DNA of 64,000 nt from JANYHF01 sp031393505. GTDB lineage: Bacteria; Pseudomonadota; Alphaproteobacteria; Rhizobiales; Hyphomicrobiaceae. The stretch lies in assembly GCA_031393505.1 (NCBI GenBank), contig JANMVX010000270.1, forward strand, positions 1 to 64,000, in the 5' to 3' direction. A program made the translations under genes and the position numbers. Within the stretch, counting starts at the first letter, position 1. Each line of letters opens with the position of its first letter. The notes beneath the pieces are model-generated. The model saw only the letters and a program-made list of their open reading frames with translations. It did not search any database and was not told the origin of the DNA. Shown one piece after another: positions 49,265-58,505 of the stretch.

Positions 49265-50392
49265 ATGGTCTACACGCTCGCCCTGCGCAATTTCATTCAC
49301 GACCGCGTCAGTCTGATCGTCACGCTGGTCGGGATCGTGTTTTCCGTCGTGCTGATGGCGATCCAGATCGGCCTCTACTACGGTTCGCAGCAGGTCATCA
49401 CCGGCATGATCGACCACTCCGGCGCACAACTCTGGATCGTGCCGATCGGCGCGCAGAGTTTTGATGACTCCGCGCTGCTGAAAGGGGGCGAGAAATACGC
49501 CGCCCTGTCGCGACCGGGCGTCGCCTCCGCCATCGACCTGGGCGTGCAGACCATGGGCTGGAAACGCGCCGACGGCGCCCAACAGGTGGTTGTGGTGGTC
49601 GGCACCGATCCCTCCGACCAGGGCCTGGCCGCCTGGAACCTCATCGAAGGCACAGCCAACGACATCTACAAGCCGAACGGCATCATCGCCGACAAGGCCT
49701 ATTTGGCGGATCTGCAACTCAAGGCGATTGGCGAGTCCGGCGAGATCAACGGCCAGCGCGTCGTGCTGGTGGGGATCACGGATCATATCCGCTCGTTCAC
49801 GACGCTGCCCTATCTTTTCACCTCGTTGAACCGTGCGCGCATCCTCATGCAGGCGGGTCCCAATCAGTCCGGCTTCGTGATGATCAAGCTGAAGCCGGAC
49901 ACCAATCCCGAAGCGGTGCGCGCTGACCTGCAAAAATCCATCCGCGATGTCGATGTGCTCACCAACGAAGAGTTCCGGGATCGCAGCATCCACCACTGGC
50001 TGTTTGCGACGGGAGCGGGCGCGGCGCTGATCGCGGGAGCGGTCCTTGGACTGATCGTCGGCGTCGTGGTGGTGGCGCAGACACTTTATGCCAGCACCAA
50101 GGACCACCTCAACGAGTTCGCCACTTTGCGCGCGCTGGGCGCATCGTCCGGTTACATCATAAAGGTCATCCTGGTGCAGGCGGTGCTCAGCGCCGTCATC
50201 GGTTACGCCATTGGCATGATCGAAGCGCTGGTCATCATCTGGGCCACGCGCGACACGCAGCTGACCATTCTGTTGACGCCCTGGTTGGCGTTCGCGCTGT
50301 TCCTGATCACGCTGGCCATGTGCGTTTTTTCGGCCATTTCCGCCATCGTCAAGGTCACCCGCATCGATCCCGCCATGGTGTTCTCGCGATGA
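49265..50392 (+). CDS. ABC exporter permease (DevC/MacB-type)
   Basis: 375 residues. Four membrane segments: one N-terminal (RVSLIVTLVGIVFSVVLMAIQIGLYYG), a large periplasmic domain, then three at the C-terminus (AALIAGAVLGLIVGVVVVA; VILVQAVLSAVIGYAIGMIEALV; LAFALFLITLAMCVFSAI). It ends in the family-typical RIDPAMVFSR. It exports substrates or mechanically transmits ATP energy to periplasm-spanning partners. The stop overlaps the ATPase gene start (ATGA). Confidence 0.9.
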   Translation: MVYTLALRNFIHDRVSLIVTLVGIVFSVVLMAIQIGLYYGSQQVITGMIDHSGAQLWIVPIGAQSFDDSALLKGGEKYAALSRPGVASAIDLGVQTMGWKRADGAQQVVVVVGTDPSDQGLAAWNLIEGTANDIYKPNGIIADKAYLADLQLKAIGESGEINGQRVVLVGITDHIRSFTTLPYLFTSLNRARILMQAGPNQSGFVMIKLKPDTNPEAVRADLQKSIRDVDVLTNEEFRDRSIHHWLFATGAGAALIAGAVLGLIVGVVVVAQTLYASTKDHLNEFATLRALGASSGYIIKVILVQAVLSAVIGYAIGMIEALVIIWATRDTQLTILLTPWLAFALFLITLAMCVFSAISAIVKVTRIDPAMVFSR

Positions 50393-51123
50393 GCCAGGAA
50401 CCGACCAGTCCGATCATGCTGAACGCCAAAGGCATTACGCGCGTGCTCGGCGAGGGGGCGGGCCAGGTGCAGGCGCTCAAGGGCGTCGATCTGGCGTTGC
50501 GCGCCGGCGAGTTGACCCTGCTCATGGGCCCGTCGGGCAGCGGCAAGACGACATTGCTGTCGATCTTCGGTTGCATCCTTCAACCGACGTCCGGCGACCT
50601 GTCGCTGGTAGGGCGCCCGACGGCAGGATTGAAGGCGGAACAGTTGGCAGATCTCAGACGTCAACACATCGGTTTCATCTTCCAATCCTACAATTTGTTC
50701 CCGACGCTGACGGCCATCGAGAACGTGATGCTGGCGCTGGACGTACGGCGCAAGCATGCCGACGACCGGCGCGCAGCCGCGCAAAAGGTCCTTGAGGGCG
50801 TCGGCCTCGGACACCGTTTGACGGCCTATCCCAGAAAAATGTCGGGCGGCGAGCGCCAGCGCGTCGCCATCGCCCGCTCGCTGGTGGGCGATCCCTCCCT
50901 GATCCTGGCCGACGAGCCGACGGCTGCACTCGACAGCGACAATGGCAAGGCGGTGATGGAGCTTTTGTCCGGCATCGCACAGGACCAGAGCCGTGCGGTT
51001 TTTGTCGTTACCCACGATTCGCGAATTGTACCTTTTGCCGACCGCATTGTGAAAATTGAAGACGGAAAACTTGTCAGCGATGAACGCCACTGGCGTCCCA
51101 AGCCCAGCGTGAGGAAATCATGA
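50389..51123 (+). CDS. ABC exporter ATP-binding protein (DevA/LolD/MacB-type)
   Basis: 244 residues. Walker A GPSGSGKTT, Q-loop FQSYNLFPTLTAIENV, signature MSGGERQRVAIARSL, Walker B LILADEPTAALD and the switch histidine in VVTHDSR. It overlaps the permease and the adaptor genes by four bases on each side, giving a tightly coupled operon. Confidence 0.93.
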   Translation: MSQEPTSPIMLNAKGITRVLGEGAGQVQALKGVDLALRAGELTLLMGPSGSGKTTLLSIFGCILQPTSGDLSLVGRPTAGLKAEQLADLRRQHIGFIFQSYNLFPTLTAIENVMLALDVRRKHADDRRAAAQKVLEGVGLGHRLTAYPRKMSGGERQRVAIARSLVGDPSLILADEPTAALDSDNGKAVMELLSGIAQDQSRAVFVVTHDSRIVPFADRIVKIEDGKLVSDERHWRPKPSVRKS

Positions 51124-52250
51124 CCAAGACCAACAAAGCGACGCTTGCCGCTCTCTGCCTCTTGATCCCAGCCACCATTTCCGTGTCGGAATGGACCGGC
51201 GGCCGTTTCGACGCCAGCGCCGCTGAGCAGCCCGCCAACGCCGAAGCCCTGGGCGCCGCCGAGGGCGCCGAATGGGTCGCGTCTGCGCCTGGACGGGTGG
51301 AACCCAAAGGCGGCGAGATTGTCATCGGCGCCACCATGAGCGGGCGCGTCGTTGCGGTGCAAGTTGAAGAGAGCCAGAAGGTGTCGCGCGGCGACATTCT
51401 GGTGCAGCTCGACGACGAGGGGATGGCGGCCCGCTTCCAGGCCTCGCGCATTGAAGCGCTGCGCGCTAAGAAGGATCGCGACGACAATGGCGGCGGCGAC
51501 AGCGAATATCGCGTCACCGAGGACGATATTTCCAATGCCGAGCTCGCGCTCTGGAACGCGCGCGATGTTCTTGACCGGGCGGCCGGCAAGCGGCGTTCGG
51601 GCGAGAATACGCCGAGTGATCTGGATGAGGCGCGCAAGTCCTATGTCGCGGCTGTTGCGCTGCTGGTGACAAAACGCGATGCGCTGGTCGATCTGCAGAG
51701 CCGCAAGAAGCGCCCGAACCCGAACCGCCAGGAATCGGCACTGGCGGCGGCCCGCTCCGAGCAGTCGATTGCGGCGGCGCTGGTTGAAAAGACCCATATT
51801 CGCGCGCCCATTGACGGGACCGTGCTCAAAGTCGCCGCCAAGGTCGGCGCGACGGTGGCGCCGTCGCCCGATCTGGTGCTGGTCACCATGGGCGATCTGG
51901 CAAAACTGCGCGTAAAGGCCGAAGTGGACGAGCGCGATGTCGGCCGCGTGAAAGCGGGACAGGCCGCCATCGTGCGCGCCGACGCGTTTCAGGGGCAGGA
52001 CTTCACCGGCAAGGTGACGAGCATTGCGCCCGCCCTGTCCTCGCCGGGCCTGCGCGACCGAGGCGCGGCGCGTCGCACCGACGTCGACGTGCTGGAGATC
52101 TTCGTCGATCTCGACGCCGATACGCCGTTGATCCCAGGGCTGCGTGTTGACGTATTTTTCAAGTCGGCGACACCAGCGGGGACGACGCCCGCGGCTGCCG
52201 GAGCAACTGGCGCCACCGCAACTGCGGTCGAAAAGCACAAGGCGCCCTAG
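51120..52250 (+). CDS. HlyD-family periplasmic adaptor of the ABC exporter (DevB-like)
   Basis: 376 residues. Signal or anchor segment TLAALCLLIPATISVSEW, first lipoyl half GRVEPKGGEIVIGATMSGRVVAVQVEESQKVSRGDIL, a helical hairpin (SEQSIAAALVEK) and second half IRAPIDGTVLKVAAKVGATVAPSPD. The C-terminus is a Thr/Ala-rich tail. It would link the inner-membrane ABC exporter to an outer-membrane channel such as TolC, which is not in the window. Confidence 0.9.
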   Translation: MTKTNKATLAALCLLIPATISVSEWTGGRFDASAAEQPANAEALGAAEGAEWVASAPGRVEPKGGEIVIGATMSGRVVAVQVEESQKVSRGDILVQLDDEGMAARFQASRIEALRAKKDRDDNGGGDSEYRVTEDDISNAELALWNARDVLDRAAGKRRSGENTPSDLDEARKSYVAAVALLVTKRDALVDLQSRKKRPNPNRQESALAAARSEQSIAAALVEKTHIRAPIDGTVLKVAAKVGATVAPSPDLVLVTMGDLAKLRVKAEVDERDVGRVKAGQAAIVRADAFQGQDFTGKVTSIAPALSSPGLRDRGAARRTDVDVLEIFVDLDADTPLIPGLRVDVFFKSATPAGTTPAAAGATGATATAVEKHKAP

Positions 52251-52329
52251 GTTGACCAACGCCGACCGACCATACTGTTGCGTACGGTACGGCGGCGGTC
52301 GTCGTCGCTGCGACCTTTCGGTATGCCCA

Positions 52330-52704
52330 TCACCCCCCTGGCTCGCCGGCCCCGTTCGCAGCATGCGTCTTGATCTTGCCGTGCCGGACGTCGCCGATTT
52401 CGCGCAACTGCCGCCGGGCCGCATCGAAGGCGTCGCGGATCGCGACATAAACGTCTTCGTGCGCATGATTGGCTTCCGGCTCATGGCTGACCATCAGGTC
52501 TGGCTTGCCGGGCAGGCCGATGTTGATCTTGACGTGGTAGATCTTGCCCTTGTGGTGGTTGCGGTGCGGAGCCTCGATGATCACGCGCAGATGCGTGACC
52601 CGATCGGTAAGGCGCTCCAGCGACGCCATGCGTTCGGACACCTTGTCCTTGATGGCGTCCGATGGCTCCATGTTGCGAAACAGGGTCTCGGCGACGACGG
52701 CCAT
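52330..52704 (-). CDS. HPF/RaiA-family ribosome-associated protein
   Basis: 124 residues, the short form of the hibernation-promoting family (beta-alpha-beta fold: VVAETLFRNMEPSDAIKDKVSERMASLERL; then HLRVIIEAPHRNHHKGKIYHVKINIGLPG and VYVAIRDAFDAARRQLRE). Such factors bind the 30S decoding region and dimerise or silence ribosomes in stationary phase. The strong site AAGGAGGAA before the ATG at 52704 fixes the start. Confidence 0.85.
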   Translation of the reverse strand: MAVVAETLFRNMEPSDAIKDKVSERMASLERLTDRVTHLRVIIEAPHRNHHKGKIYHVKINIGLPGKPDLMVSHEPEANHAHEDVYVAIRDAFDAARRQLREIGDVRHGKIKTHAANGAGEPGG

Positions 52705-52821
52705 GCGTGTTCCTCCTTGGTTTGAAATGGACCTCTGGGAAACGAAAGCGTCGGAACAAGTGTGCGCCTGAGCGGGGATCGGCGTCAACCACCGTCAGGG
52801 GCGTTGGCTTTTGTTGGTCGC

Positions 52822-55800
52822 TCAATGGAAGTCCCTCGATTTTGGCAATATGCGGACGTTGCGGGGGTGGGTGCGAGGTGGCGCCGCTTCCGGCCGGCTC
52901 CCCGTTGGTGAATCGGAAGCGGCAAGCAAAGATGAGCTTCTGGCTGAGCCGGGATTGGGTCTGAGCACCTCGTCGGCATTGGCGATCGGAATCGGCATAA
53001 GGGGAGAATCCACGACCAGCCGCAGCAGCCAGGCGCTGCGATCCTCCAGATGCTCCGAGATCAGATGAATAATGTCCTGGTGGCGCTGGATGCGGCCGCG
53101 GATCAGCACCAGCCGCGCCCCCATCACCACCTTGCGGTAGCGCTCCAGCACCTGCGGCCAGACCACGGCGTTGGCCACCCCTGTCTCATCCTCCAGCGTC
53201 ATGAACACCACCCCTTTGGCGGTGCCCGGCCGCTGGCGGATCAGGATCACGCCGGCGATGGAGACGCGGCGCCCATTGGGCAGTTTGCGCAGGTCGGCGC
53301 AGGCCGCGACGCCATCGCGCCGGAATTGCGCGCGTAAAAAACTCATGGGATGCGCCTTCAGGGAGAGGCGCAAGGTCTGGTAGTCGTTCACCACATGCTC
53401 CGACAGCGCCATTTCGGGCAGCGCCACGGCCGCGTCCGCCCCCATCTCGGCGGCGTCGGCCCAGTTGAAGAGCGGCAACGGCAGCGCGGGCGGCAGCGCG
53501 CGCACCTCCCAGAGCGCCTGACGCCGGTCCAGCCCCATGGAGCGGAAGGCGTCGGCGGCGGCGAGGCGTTCGAGTGTGGCGGTCTGGATGCGGGCGCGGG
53601 TGCGCAAGTTGTCGGGGGTGGTAAAGAGAAGTCGTGAAGTCGTGAAATCGCCAAGTCGCCAAATCGGGTTGGAGGTCTCGTCGGAGCCCTTCTGCCCTGT
53701 CGCCAGCACGACTTCACGACTTGGCGATTTCACGACTTCACGACTCTTTACAAGCCGCACCACCTCGTCTTCCCGAAGGCCATCGACCTGCCGCAATCCC
53801 AGCCGCAGCGCCCAGCCGCCTTTGCCATCGGTTTCCAGCGTCGAATCCCAATCGCTGTGGTTGACGTCGGCTTCGCGGGCCGCGACGCCGTGCTCGCGGG
53901 CGTCGCGCACGATCTGGGCGGGGGCGTAAAAGCCCATCGGCTGCGAGTTGAGGAGCGCCGCTGCAAAAGCCGCCGGGTAATGGCATTTCAACCAGGACGA
54001 GACATAGACCAGCAGCGCGAAGCTGGCGGCGTGGCTTTCCGGAAAGCCGTAATCGCCAAAGCCCTTGATCTGATTGAAGCAGCGCTGGGCGAAGTCGGCG
54101 GTGTAGCCGCGCGCCACCATGCGTGAGACCATCTTGTCTTCCAGCGTATGGATGGTGCCCTTGCGCCGGAAGGTGGCCATGGCGCGGCGCAGCTCGTTGG
54201 CCTCGCTTGAGGAAAATTTCGCCGCCTCCATGGCGATGCGCATGGCCTGCTCCTGGAACAGCGGCACGCCTTTGGTCTTACCCAGGATCTGGCGCAGTTC
54301 ATCGGCGGGGCCGTGCTTAGGGTCGGGCGAGGGATAGGTCTCGGGCTCGACGCCATCGCGCCGGCGCAGGTACGGATGCACCATGTCGCCCTGGATGGGA
54401 CCGGGGCGCACGATCGCCACTTCGATGACGAGGTCATAGAAACAGCGTGGTTTCAGCCGCGGCAGCATGTTCATCTGCGCCCGGCTCTCGACCTGGAACA
54501 CGCCCACCGAGTCCGCCCGGCACAGCATGTCGTAGACGGCCGGGTCTTCGCGCGGGACCGTGGCGAGCGAGTGGTGCACGCCGTAATGCCTGGCCAGCAA
54601 CTCAAAGCCCTTGCGGATGCAGGTAAGCATCCCCAGGCCCAGCACATCGACCTTCAAGAGGCCCATGGCGTCGAGATCGTCCTTGTCCCACTCGATATTG
54701 GTGCGGTCCTCCATGGCGGCATTGCCAATGGGTACGACTTCCGAAAGCGGTCCGCGCGTGAGCACGAAGCCGCCGACATGCTGAGAGAGATGGCGCGGAA
54801 ACCCCATCAGCTCGTGCGTGAGTTCGATGACACGGGCGAGCCTGGGATCGGCGGGATCGAGCCCGGCCTCGCGGATGTGCTTTTCCGGCAGGACGCCACC
54901 CGAGCGCGTCCCCCACACCATCCCCGAAAGGGCCGCGACCGTGTCTTCCGAAAGCCCCATGGCCTTGCCCACCTCGCGCACCGCCGAGCGGGCGCGGTAG
55001 CAGATGACGGTGGCGGCCAGCCCTGCCCGCTCCCGCCCATAGCGGGCATAGATGTACTGGATCACCTCCTCGCGCCGCTCGTGCTCGAAATCGACGTCGA
55101 TGTCGGGCGGCTCCTGGCGCTCGGGGGAGATGAAGCGCTCGAACAGCAGGTCGACCTCGACCGGGTTCACCGAGGTTATGCCGAGCGCATAGCAGACCGC
55201 CGAATTGGCCGCCGAGCCGCGTCCCTGGCACAGAATGCCCTGCGAGCGCGCATAATGGACGATGTCGTGCACGGTGAGGAAATAGGGCGCATACTTCAGT
55301 TGCGCGATGAGATCGAGTTCCTTGGCGATGACCGCCGCGATCTTGTCCGGCACGCCGTCCGGATAGCGCCAGGCCACACCCTCCCGCGTCAGATCCTCCA
55401 GATGGCCCTGCGGCGTCTTACCAGCGGGGATGGGTTCGTCCGGGTACTCATAGACCAACTCTGAAAGCGAAAATCGGCAGGCCTCCATGACCTCGATGGT
55501 ATGGGCGAGCGCCGCCTCATGGCCGCGAAACAGGCGGGCCATCTCCTGGGGCGATTTCAGGTGCCGCTCGGCATTGGCTTCCAGTTCGAGGCCCGCGTCA
55601 GCGACGGTGCATTTTTCGCGGATGGCGCTCAGCACATCCTGCAAGGGGCGGCGGTGCGGGGCGTGATAGAGCACGTCGTTGGTGGCGATCAGCGGTGTGA
55701 CGCAGCAGGTCGCGAGGGCGGCGAGCGCTGCGATCCTCGCCCGGTCTTCTCCACGGTAGCGATGGCTGGCGGCCAGATAGACGGAGGCAGGAGCGAGGCT

Positions 55801-56322
55801 GCGTCTGATGCGCACAAGCGCGGCGGCGAATGGCGTGGGATCGCGCCGCTCCTGCGCCTCGACCTCGCGCCAATCCCAATCGGGCGGCGGCAGGCTAAGG
55901 AAAATCTGCCCCTCGGCATGCGCCGCCACATCGTCCAGGCCGAGCCGGCACTCGCCCTTGCCGGCGCGCCGCTGTCCCAGCGTCAGCAACCGGCTGAGCC
56001 TCCCATAGGCCGCCCGGTCCGTGGGCAGACAGATCAGACTCGGGGCGTCGGTGAGATCGAGCCGCGCCCCGACGATGAGGCGCATATCGGCCTCCTTGGC
56101 CGCCAGATAGGCGCGCGCGACACCGGCAAGCGTGTTGCGATCCGTGACCGCGATGGCGCTGAGCCCGCGCGCTTTGGCGGTGGCCACCAATTCCTCGGCA
56201 TGCGAGCCTCCTTCCAAGAACGTGAAATTGGTCGTGACCTGCAGCTCGGCATAGACCGGGCCGGCATCTTTGGGCTTATGACGCACCCCTGAGGTTTGGT
56301 TCCACGCACTCACAGCAGCCAT
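52822..56322 (-). CDS. dnaE2: Error-prone DNA polymerase III alpha-like (DnaE2/ImuC)
   Basis: 1166 residues. Translesion polymerase of the SOS mutasome. N-terminal PHP domain (TNFTFLEGGSHAEELVATAKARG), palm with the catalytic aspartates in PPDIDVDFEHERREEV (about residues 405-411), QHVGGFVLTRGPLSEVVPI, and C-terminal OB region (GRRVSIAGVILIRQRPGTAKGVVFMTLEDETG). Residues about 858-901 are an in-frame palindromic element (53621-53751). Two near-consensus LexA sites lie at or just upstream of the start. The usual partners imuA and imuB are not adjacent. Confidence 0.94.
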   Translation of the reverse strand: MAAVSAWNQTSGVRHKPKDAGPVYAELQVTTNFTFLEGGSHAEELVATAKARGLSAIAVTDRNTLAGVARAYLAAKEADMRLIVGARLDLTDAPSLICLPTDRAAYGRLSRLLTLGQRRAGKGECRLGLDDVAAHAEGQIFLSLPPPDWDWREVEAQERRDPTPFAAALVRIRRSLAPASVYLAASHRYRGEDRARIAALAALATCCVTPLIATNDVLYHAPHRRPLQDVLSAIREKCTVADAGLELEANAERHLKSPQEMARLFRGHEAALAHTIEVMEACRFSLSELVYEYPDEPIPAGKTPQGHLEDLTREGVAWRYPDGVPDKIAAVIAKELDLIAQLKYAPYFLTVHDIVHYARSQGILCQGRGSAANSAVCYALGITSVNPVEVDLLFERFISPERQEPPDIDVDFEHERREEVIQYIYARYGRERAGLAATVICYRARSAVREVGKAMGLSEDTVAALSGMVWGTRSGGVLPEKHIREAGLDPADPRLARVIELTHELMGFPRHLSQHVGGFVLTRGPLSEVVPIGNAAMEDRTNIEWDKDDLDAMGLLKVDVLGLGMLTCIRKGFELLARHYGVHHSLATVPREDPAVYDMLCRADSVGVFQVESRAQMNMLPRLKPRCFYDLVIEVAIVRPGPIQGDMVHPYLRRRDGVEPETYPSPDPKHGPADELRQILGKTKGVPLFQEQAMRIAMEAAKFSSSEANELRRAMATFRRKGTIHTLEDKMVSRMVARGYTADFAQRCFNQIKGFGDYGFPESHAASFALLVYVSSWLKCHYPAAFAAALLNSQPMGFYAPAQIVRDAREHGVAAREADVNHSDWDSTLETDGKGGWALRLGLRQVDGLREDEVVRLVKSREVVKSPSREVVLATGQKGSDETSNPIWRLGDFTTSRLLFTTPDNLRTRARIQTATLERLAAADAFRSMGLDRRQALWEVRALPPALPLPLFNWADAAEMGADAAVALPEMALSEHVVNDYQTLRLSLKAHPMSFLRAQFRRDGVAACADLRKLPNGRRVSIAGVILIRQRPGTAKGVVFMTLEDETGVANAVVWPQVLERYRKVVMGARLVLIRGRIQRHQDIIHLISEHLEDRSAWLLRLVVDSPLMPIPIANADEVLRPNPGSARSSSLLAASDSPTGSRPEAAPPRTHPRNVRILPKSRDFH
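53621..53751. repeat. Protein-embedded palindromic element, family F, in dnaE2
   Basis: Left arm 53621-53657 and right arm 53717-53751 are near-perfect complements of about 35 bases (one two-base insertion in the left arm), each containing GTCGTGAAGTCGTGAAATCG. In the dnaE2 frame it encodes VKSREVVKSPSREVV ... RLGDFTTSRLLFTT, sharing VKSPxRE and GDFTTSRL with the nrdJ copy. Confidence 0.87.
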
Positions 56323-56326
56323 CCAA

Positions 56327-56359
56327 GAACAATGTGCGAATATAGTTGCTTGTTTGTTC
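56327..56359. promoter_or_regulatory. Two near-consensus LexA sites upstream of dnaE2
   Basis: GTTG-N7-GTTC at 56345-56359 and GAAC-N7-GAAT at 56327-56341 each differ by one base from the alphaproteobacterial LexA half-site pair (GTTC-N7-GTTC or its complement). They lie within 40 bases of the dnaE2 ATG. dnaE2 is a known LexA-controlled gene in this class. Confidence 0.6.
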
Positions 56360-56480
56360 TTGATTTGTCAAGCGAGATCTGTCAGATTGTTTCGGACGCC
56401 AATTTGGCGCGCCAAGTTCCGCGTCGTCCCTCGTCATAAAGAGTGCGTGTGCCATGTACGCCAAACGCAAGCAGATGCCG

Positions 56481-57839
56481 TCAGCGCCCCAAGGACCGCG
56501 CAGGCGCTATGATTTCGGCGCGCAGTCCACCCGATGCGGCCCGCTCCAGCGCCAGGCGCCAGCCATAAGCCGCACAAATGTCCGCGACGATCGCCAAGCC
56601 GAGGCCACTGCCGGGGCGGCTTGGATCAAGACGTGTTCCTCGTTCAACGACGGCCTGACGCTTTTCAGACGGTACGCCCGGGCCGTCATCCTCGACGCTC
56701 AGAACCGCCCCATCGCCACGCAACTCGAACCCGACCGCAACCGAAGTCTGCGCCCACTTGCGGGCGTTGTCCGCGAGATTTCCCACCAGTTCCGTGAGGT
56801 CGTCGGGGTCCACGGCCAGCGACGCGGACACCGGCACGCCGACACGCCAAGCAACCTGCTCGCCTCCCGGCAGGCGCTGCATGCTGGCGGCGATGCGCTC
56901 GATCACTGGCCGAACGGGCGTGGCGGCATAGCGCCGATCCGGGGCGAGGCGGGTCAAGGCGAGTTGACGCTGCACATGCCGGTCCATCAAACCGGTCTGC
57001 TCTCTGATGTCGGCCGCCGCACCAGTCACGTTTCCAGCCTCGATCTGGCGCGCCACCGAGTTGAGCACGGTCAAAGGCGTCTTCAAGCCGTGGGCAAGAT
57101 CGCCGGCGCGCGCGCGCGCCCGCCCGACAGACGCGTCCTGGTCGGCCAACAAGGCATTCAACTCATCTACCAGAGGCCTTACCTCATCTGGACCCTGCGC
57201 CTCGAGCCGTTGGGACCTGCCCGCGCGCAATTGTTTCAGCCCGCCGGCGAGCGATTTCAGCGGTTGCAAACCAAGTTGGGCCTGCAGAAAGGCGCCGGCC
57301 CCAAGCAGCGCTGCGATGACGCCAAGAGACATGGCCAATTCACGATCGAAATCGCGCACCGCAGCGTCAATTTCCTTGCGGTCAACAGCGATCAGGACCT
57401 GCAACGCATGGGTCGATTTTGCGCTCTGCATGCTGATGGTGCGCGCCAAAGTGGCAAGCGAGGTGTCCTCAGGGCCAGGCAAAGTCAGCCAAGCTGCCGG
57501 AGCCGCCGCCGCCGCTTCTGGCGCGATGAGCGTCTGATCCCAAAGCGATTGAGAATTTGCGACAGGTTTTCCCGCCACCGCAATCTGCCAGTAGAGGCCG
57601 CTCAAAGGACGATCAAAGCGCGGGTCGGCCAAAGGTTTAACAATCTTGACAGCGTCATTGTCGTCAAACGACACCGCGTCGATCAGCTGCCAGAGATGGT
57701 TCTCAAGTTCGTTGCGGACCCGCGTTTCAACGTGCTGCCGGAAAATCGCGTCAAGCGCGAACAGCGCCAGGAGCAGCGACAGGCAGATCGTCAGCATGGA
57801 GACCAAGAGCAGTCGGAGCTTGAGCGAACCTCTGGTCAC
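56481..57839 (-). CDS. Sensor histidine kinase (PhoQ/EnvZ-like)
   Basis: 452 residues. Two membrane segments (about 9-30 and 168-185) flank a periplasmic sensor region of about 135 residues. After a linker comes the H-box DLAHGLKTPLTVL (His250), the N-box LVGNLADNARKWA, and ATP-lid motifs VEDDGPGVP and GSGLGLAIV. It follows the regulator gene with a three-base gap. The signal is unknown; the PepSY gene at the head of the operon suggests envelope or metal/peptide stress. Confidence 0.92.
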   Translation of the reverse strand: MTRGSLKLRLLLVSMLTICLSLLLALFALDAIFRQHVETRVRNELENHLWQLIDAVSFDDNDAVKIVKPLADPRFDRPLSGLYWQIAVAGKPVANSQSLWDQTLIAPEAAAAAPAAWLTLPGPEDTSLATLARTISMQSAKSTHALQVLIAVDRKEIDAAVRDFDRELAMSLGVIAALLGAGAFLQAQLGLQPLKSLAGGLKQLRAGRSQRLEAQGPDEVRPLVDELNALLADQDASVGRARARAGDLAHGLKTPLTVLNSVARQIEAGNVTGAAADIREQTGLMDRHVQRQLALTRLAPDRRYAATPVRPVIERIAASMQRLPGGEQVAWRVGVPVSASLAVDPDDLTELVGNLADNARKWAQTSVAVGFELRGDGAVLSVEDDGPGVPSEKRQAVVERGTRLDPSRPGSGLGLAIVADICAAYGWRLALERAASGGLRAEIIAPARSLGR

Positions 57840-57842
57840 GTC

Positions 57843-58505
57843 TCACATGCCGCCGATGGTATAGCCGAAGCCTTTGCGGGTTTCGATGATGCCGGGTCCG
57901 AGTTTGCGGCGCAAGCGTCCAACCAGGACCTCGACAGAGTTGCTGTCCCGCTCGAAGTCCTGAGCATAGAGCTGTTCGGTAATTTCAGATTGGGGCACCA
58001 TGCGGCCCATTCGGTGCATCAGCAACGCCAACAGCCGGTACTCAAGAGGCGTGAGGTTGAGCGGCCGGCTGCCGGCGCTTGCACGCATGGTGCGGGTATC
58101 GAGCGTGAGGGCGCCGGACGTCAGAACAGCAGAAGCGGAGCCCGCGCTGCGCCGCACGATGGCCCGCAGGCGCGCCAAAAGCTCGTCGAATTGGAACGGT
58201 TTGGGCAGGTAATCGTCGGCGCCGGCGTCGATGCCTTCGACGCGCTCGGTCCATGCGCCCCGCGCCGTCAGCACCAGTACGGGCGTTTTCACGCCCTCAG
58301 ACCGCCAGCGCTTGAGAACGGTCAAACCATCCAATCGCGGAAGGCCAAGATCCAGAACGATGGCTGCAAAGTCTTCCGTGCCGCCCAGAAACCAGGCGGT
58401 TTCGCCATCATTGGCATGTTCGACCGTGTAGCCATTGGCTTGCAGGCCGGTTCGGAGGTCGGCCGCGATCGGGGCTTCGTCCTCAACCAGCAGTACACGC
58501 ATCAT
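57843..58505 (-). CDS. OmpR-family response regulator
   Basis: 220 residues. Receiver with acidic pair in LLVEDEAP, phosphoacceptor Asp52 in IVLDLGLPRLDG and lysine in LPKPF. The C-terminal winged helix has PLEYRLLALLMHR..R.V and VEVLVGRLRRKLGPGIIETRKGFGYTI. The start overlaps the PepSY gene stop (ATGA). It is co-expressed with the downstream kinase. Confidence 0.93.
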   Translation of the reverse strand: MMRVLLVEDEAPIAADLRTGLQANGYTVEHANDGETAWFLGGTEDFAAIVLDLGLPRLDGLTVLKRWRSEGVKTPVLVLTARGAWTERVEGIDAGADDYLPKPFQFDELLARLRAIVRRSAGSASAVLTSGALTLDTRTMRASAGSRPLNLTPLEYRLLALLMHRMGRMVPQSEITEQLYAQDFERDSNSVEVLVGRLRRKLGPGIIETRKGFGYTIGGM

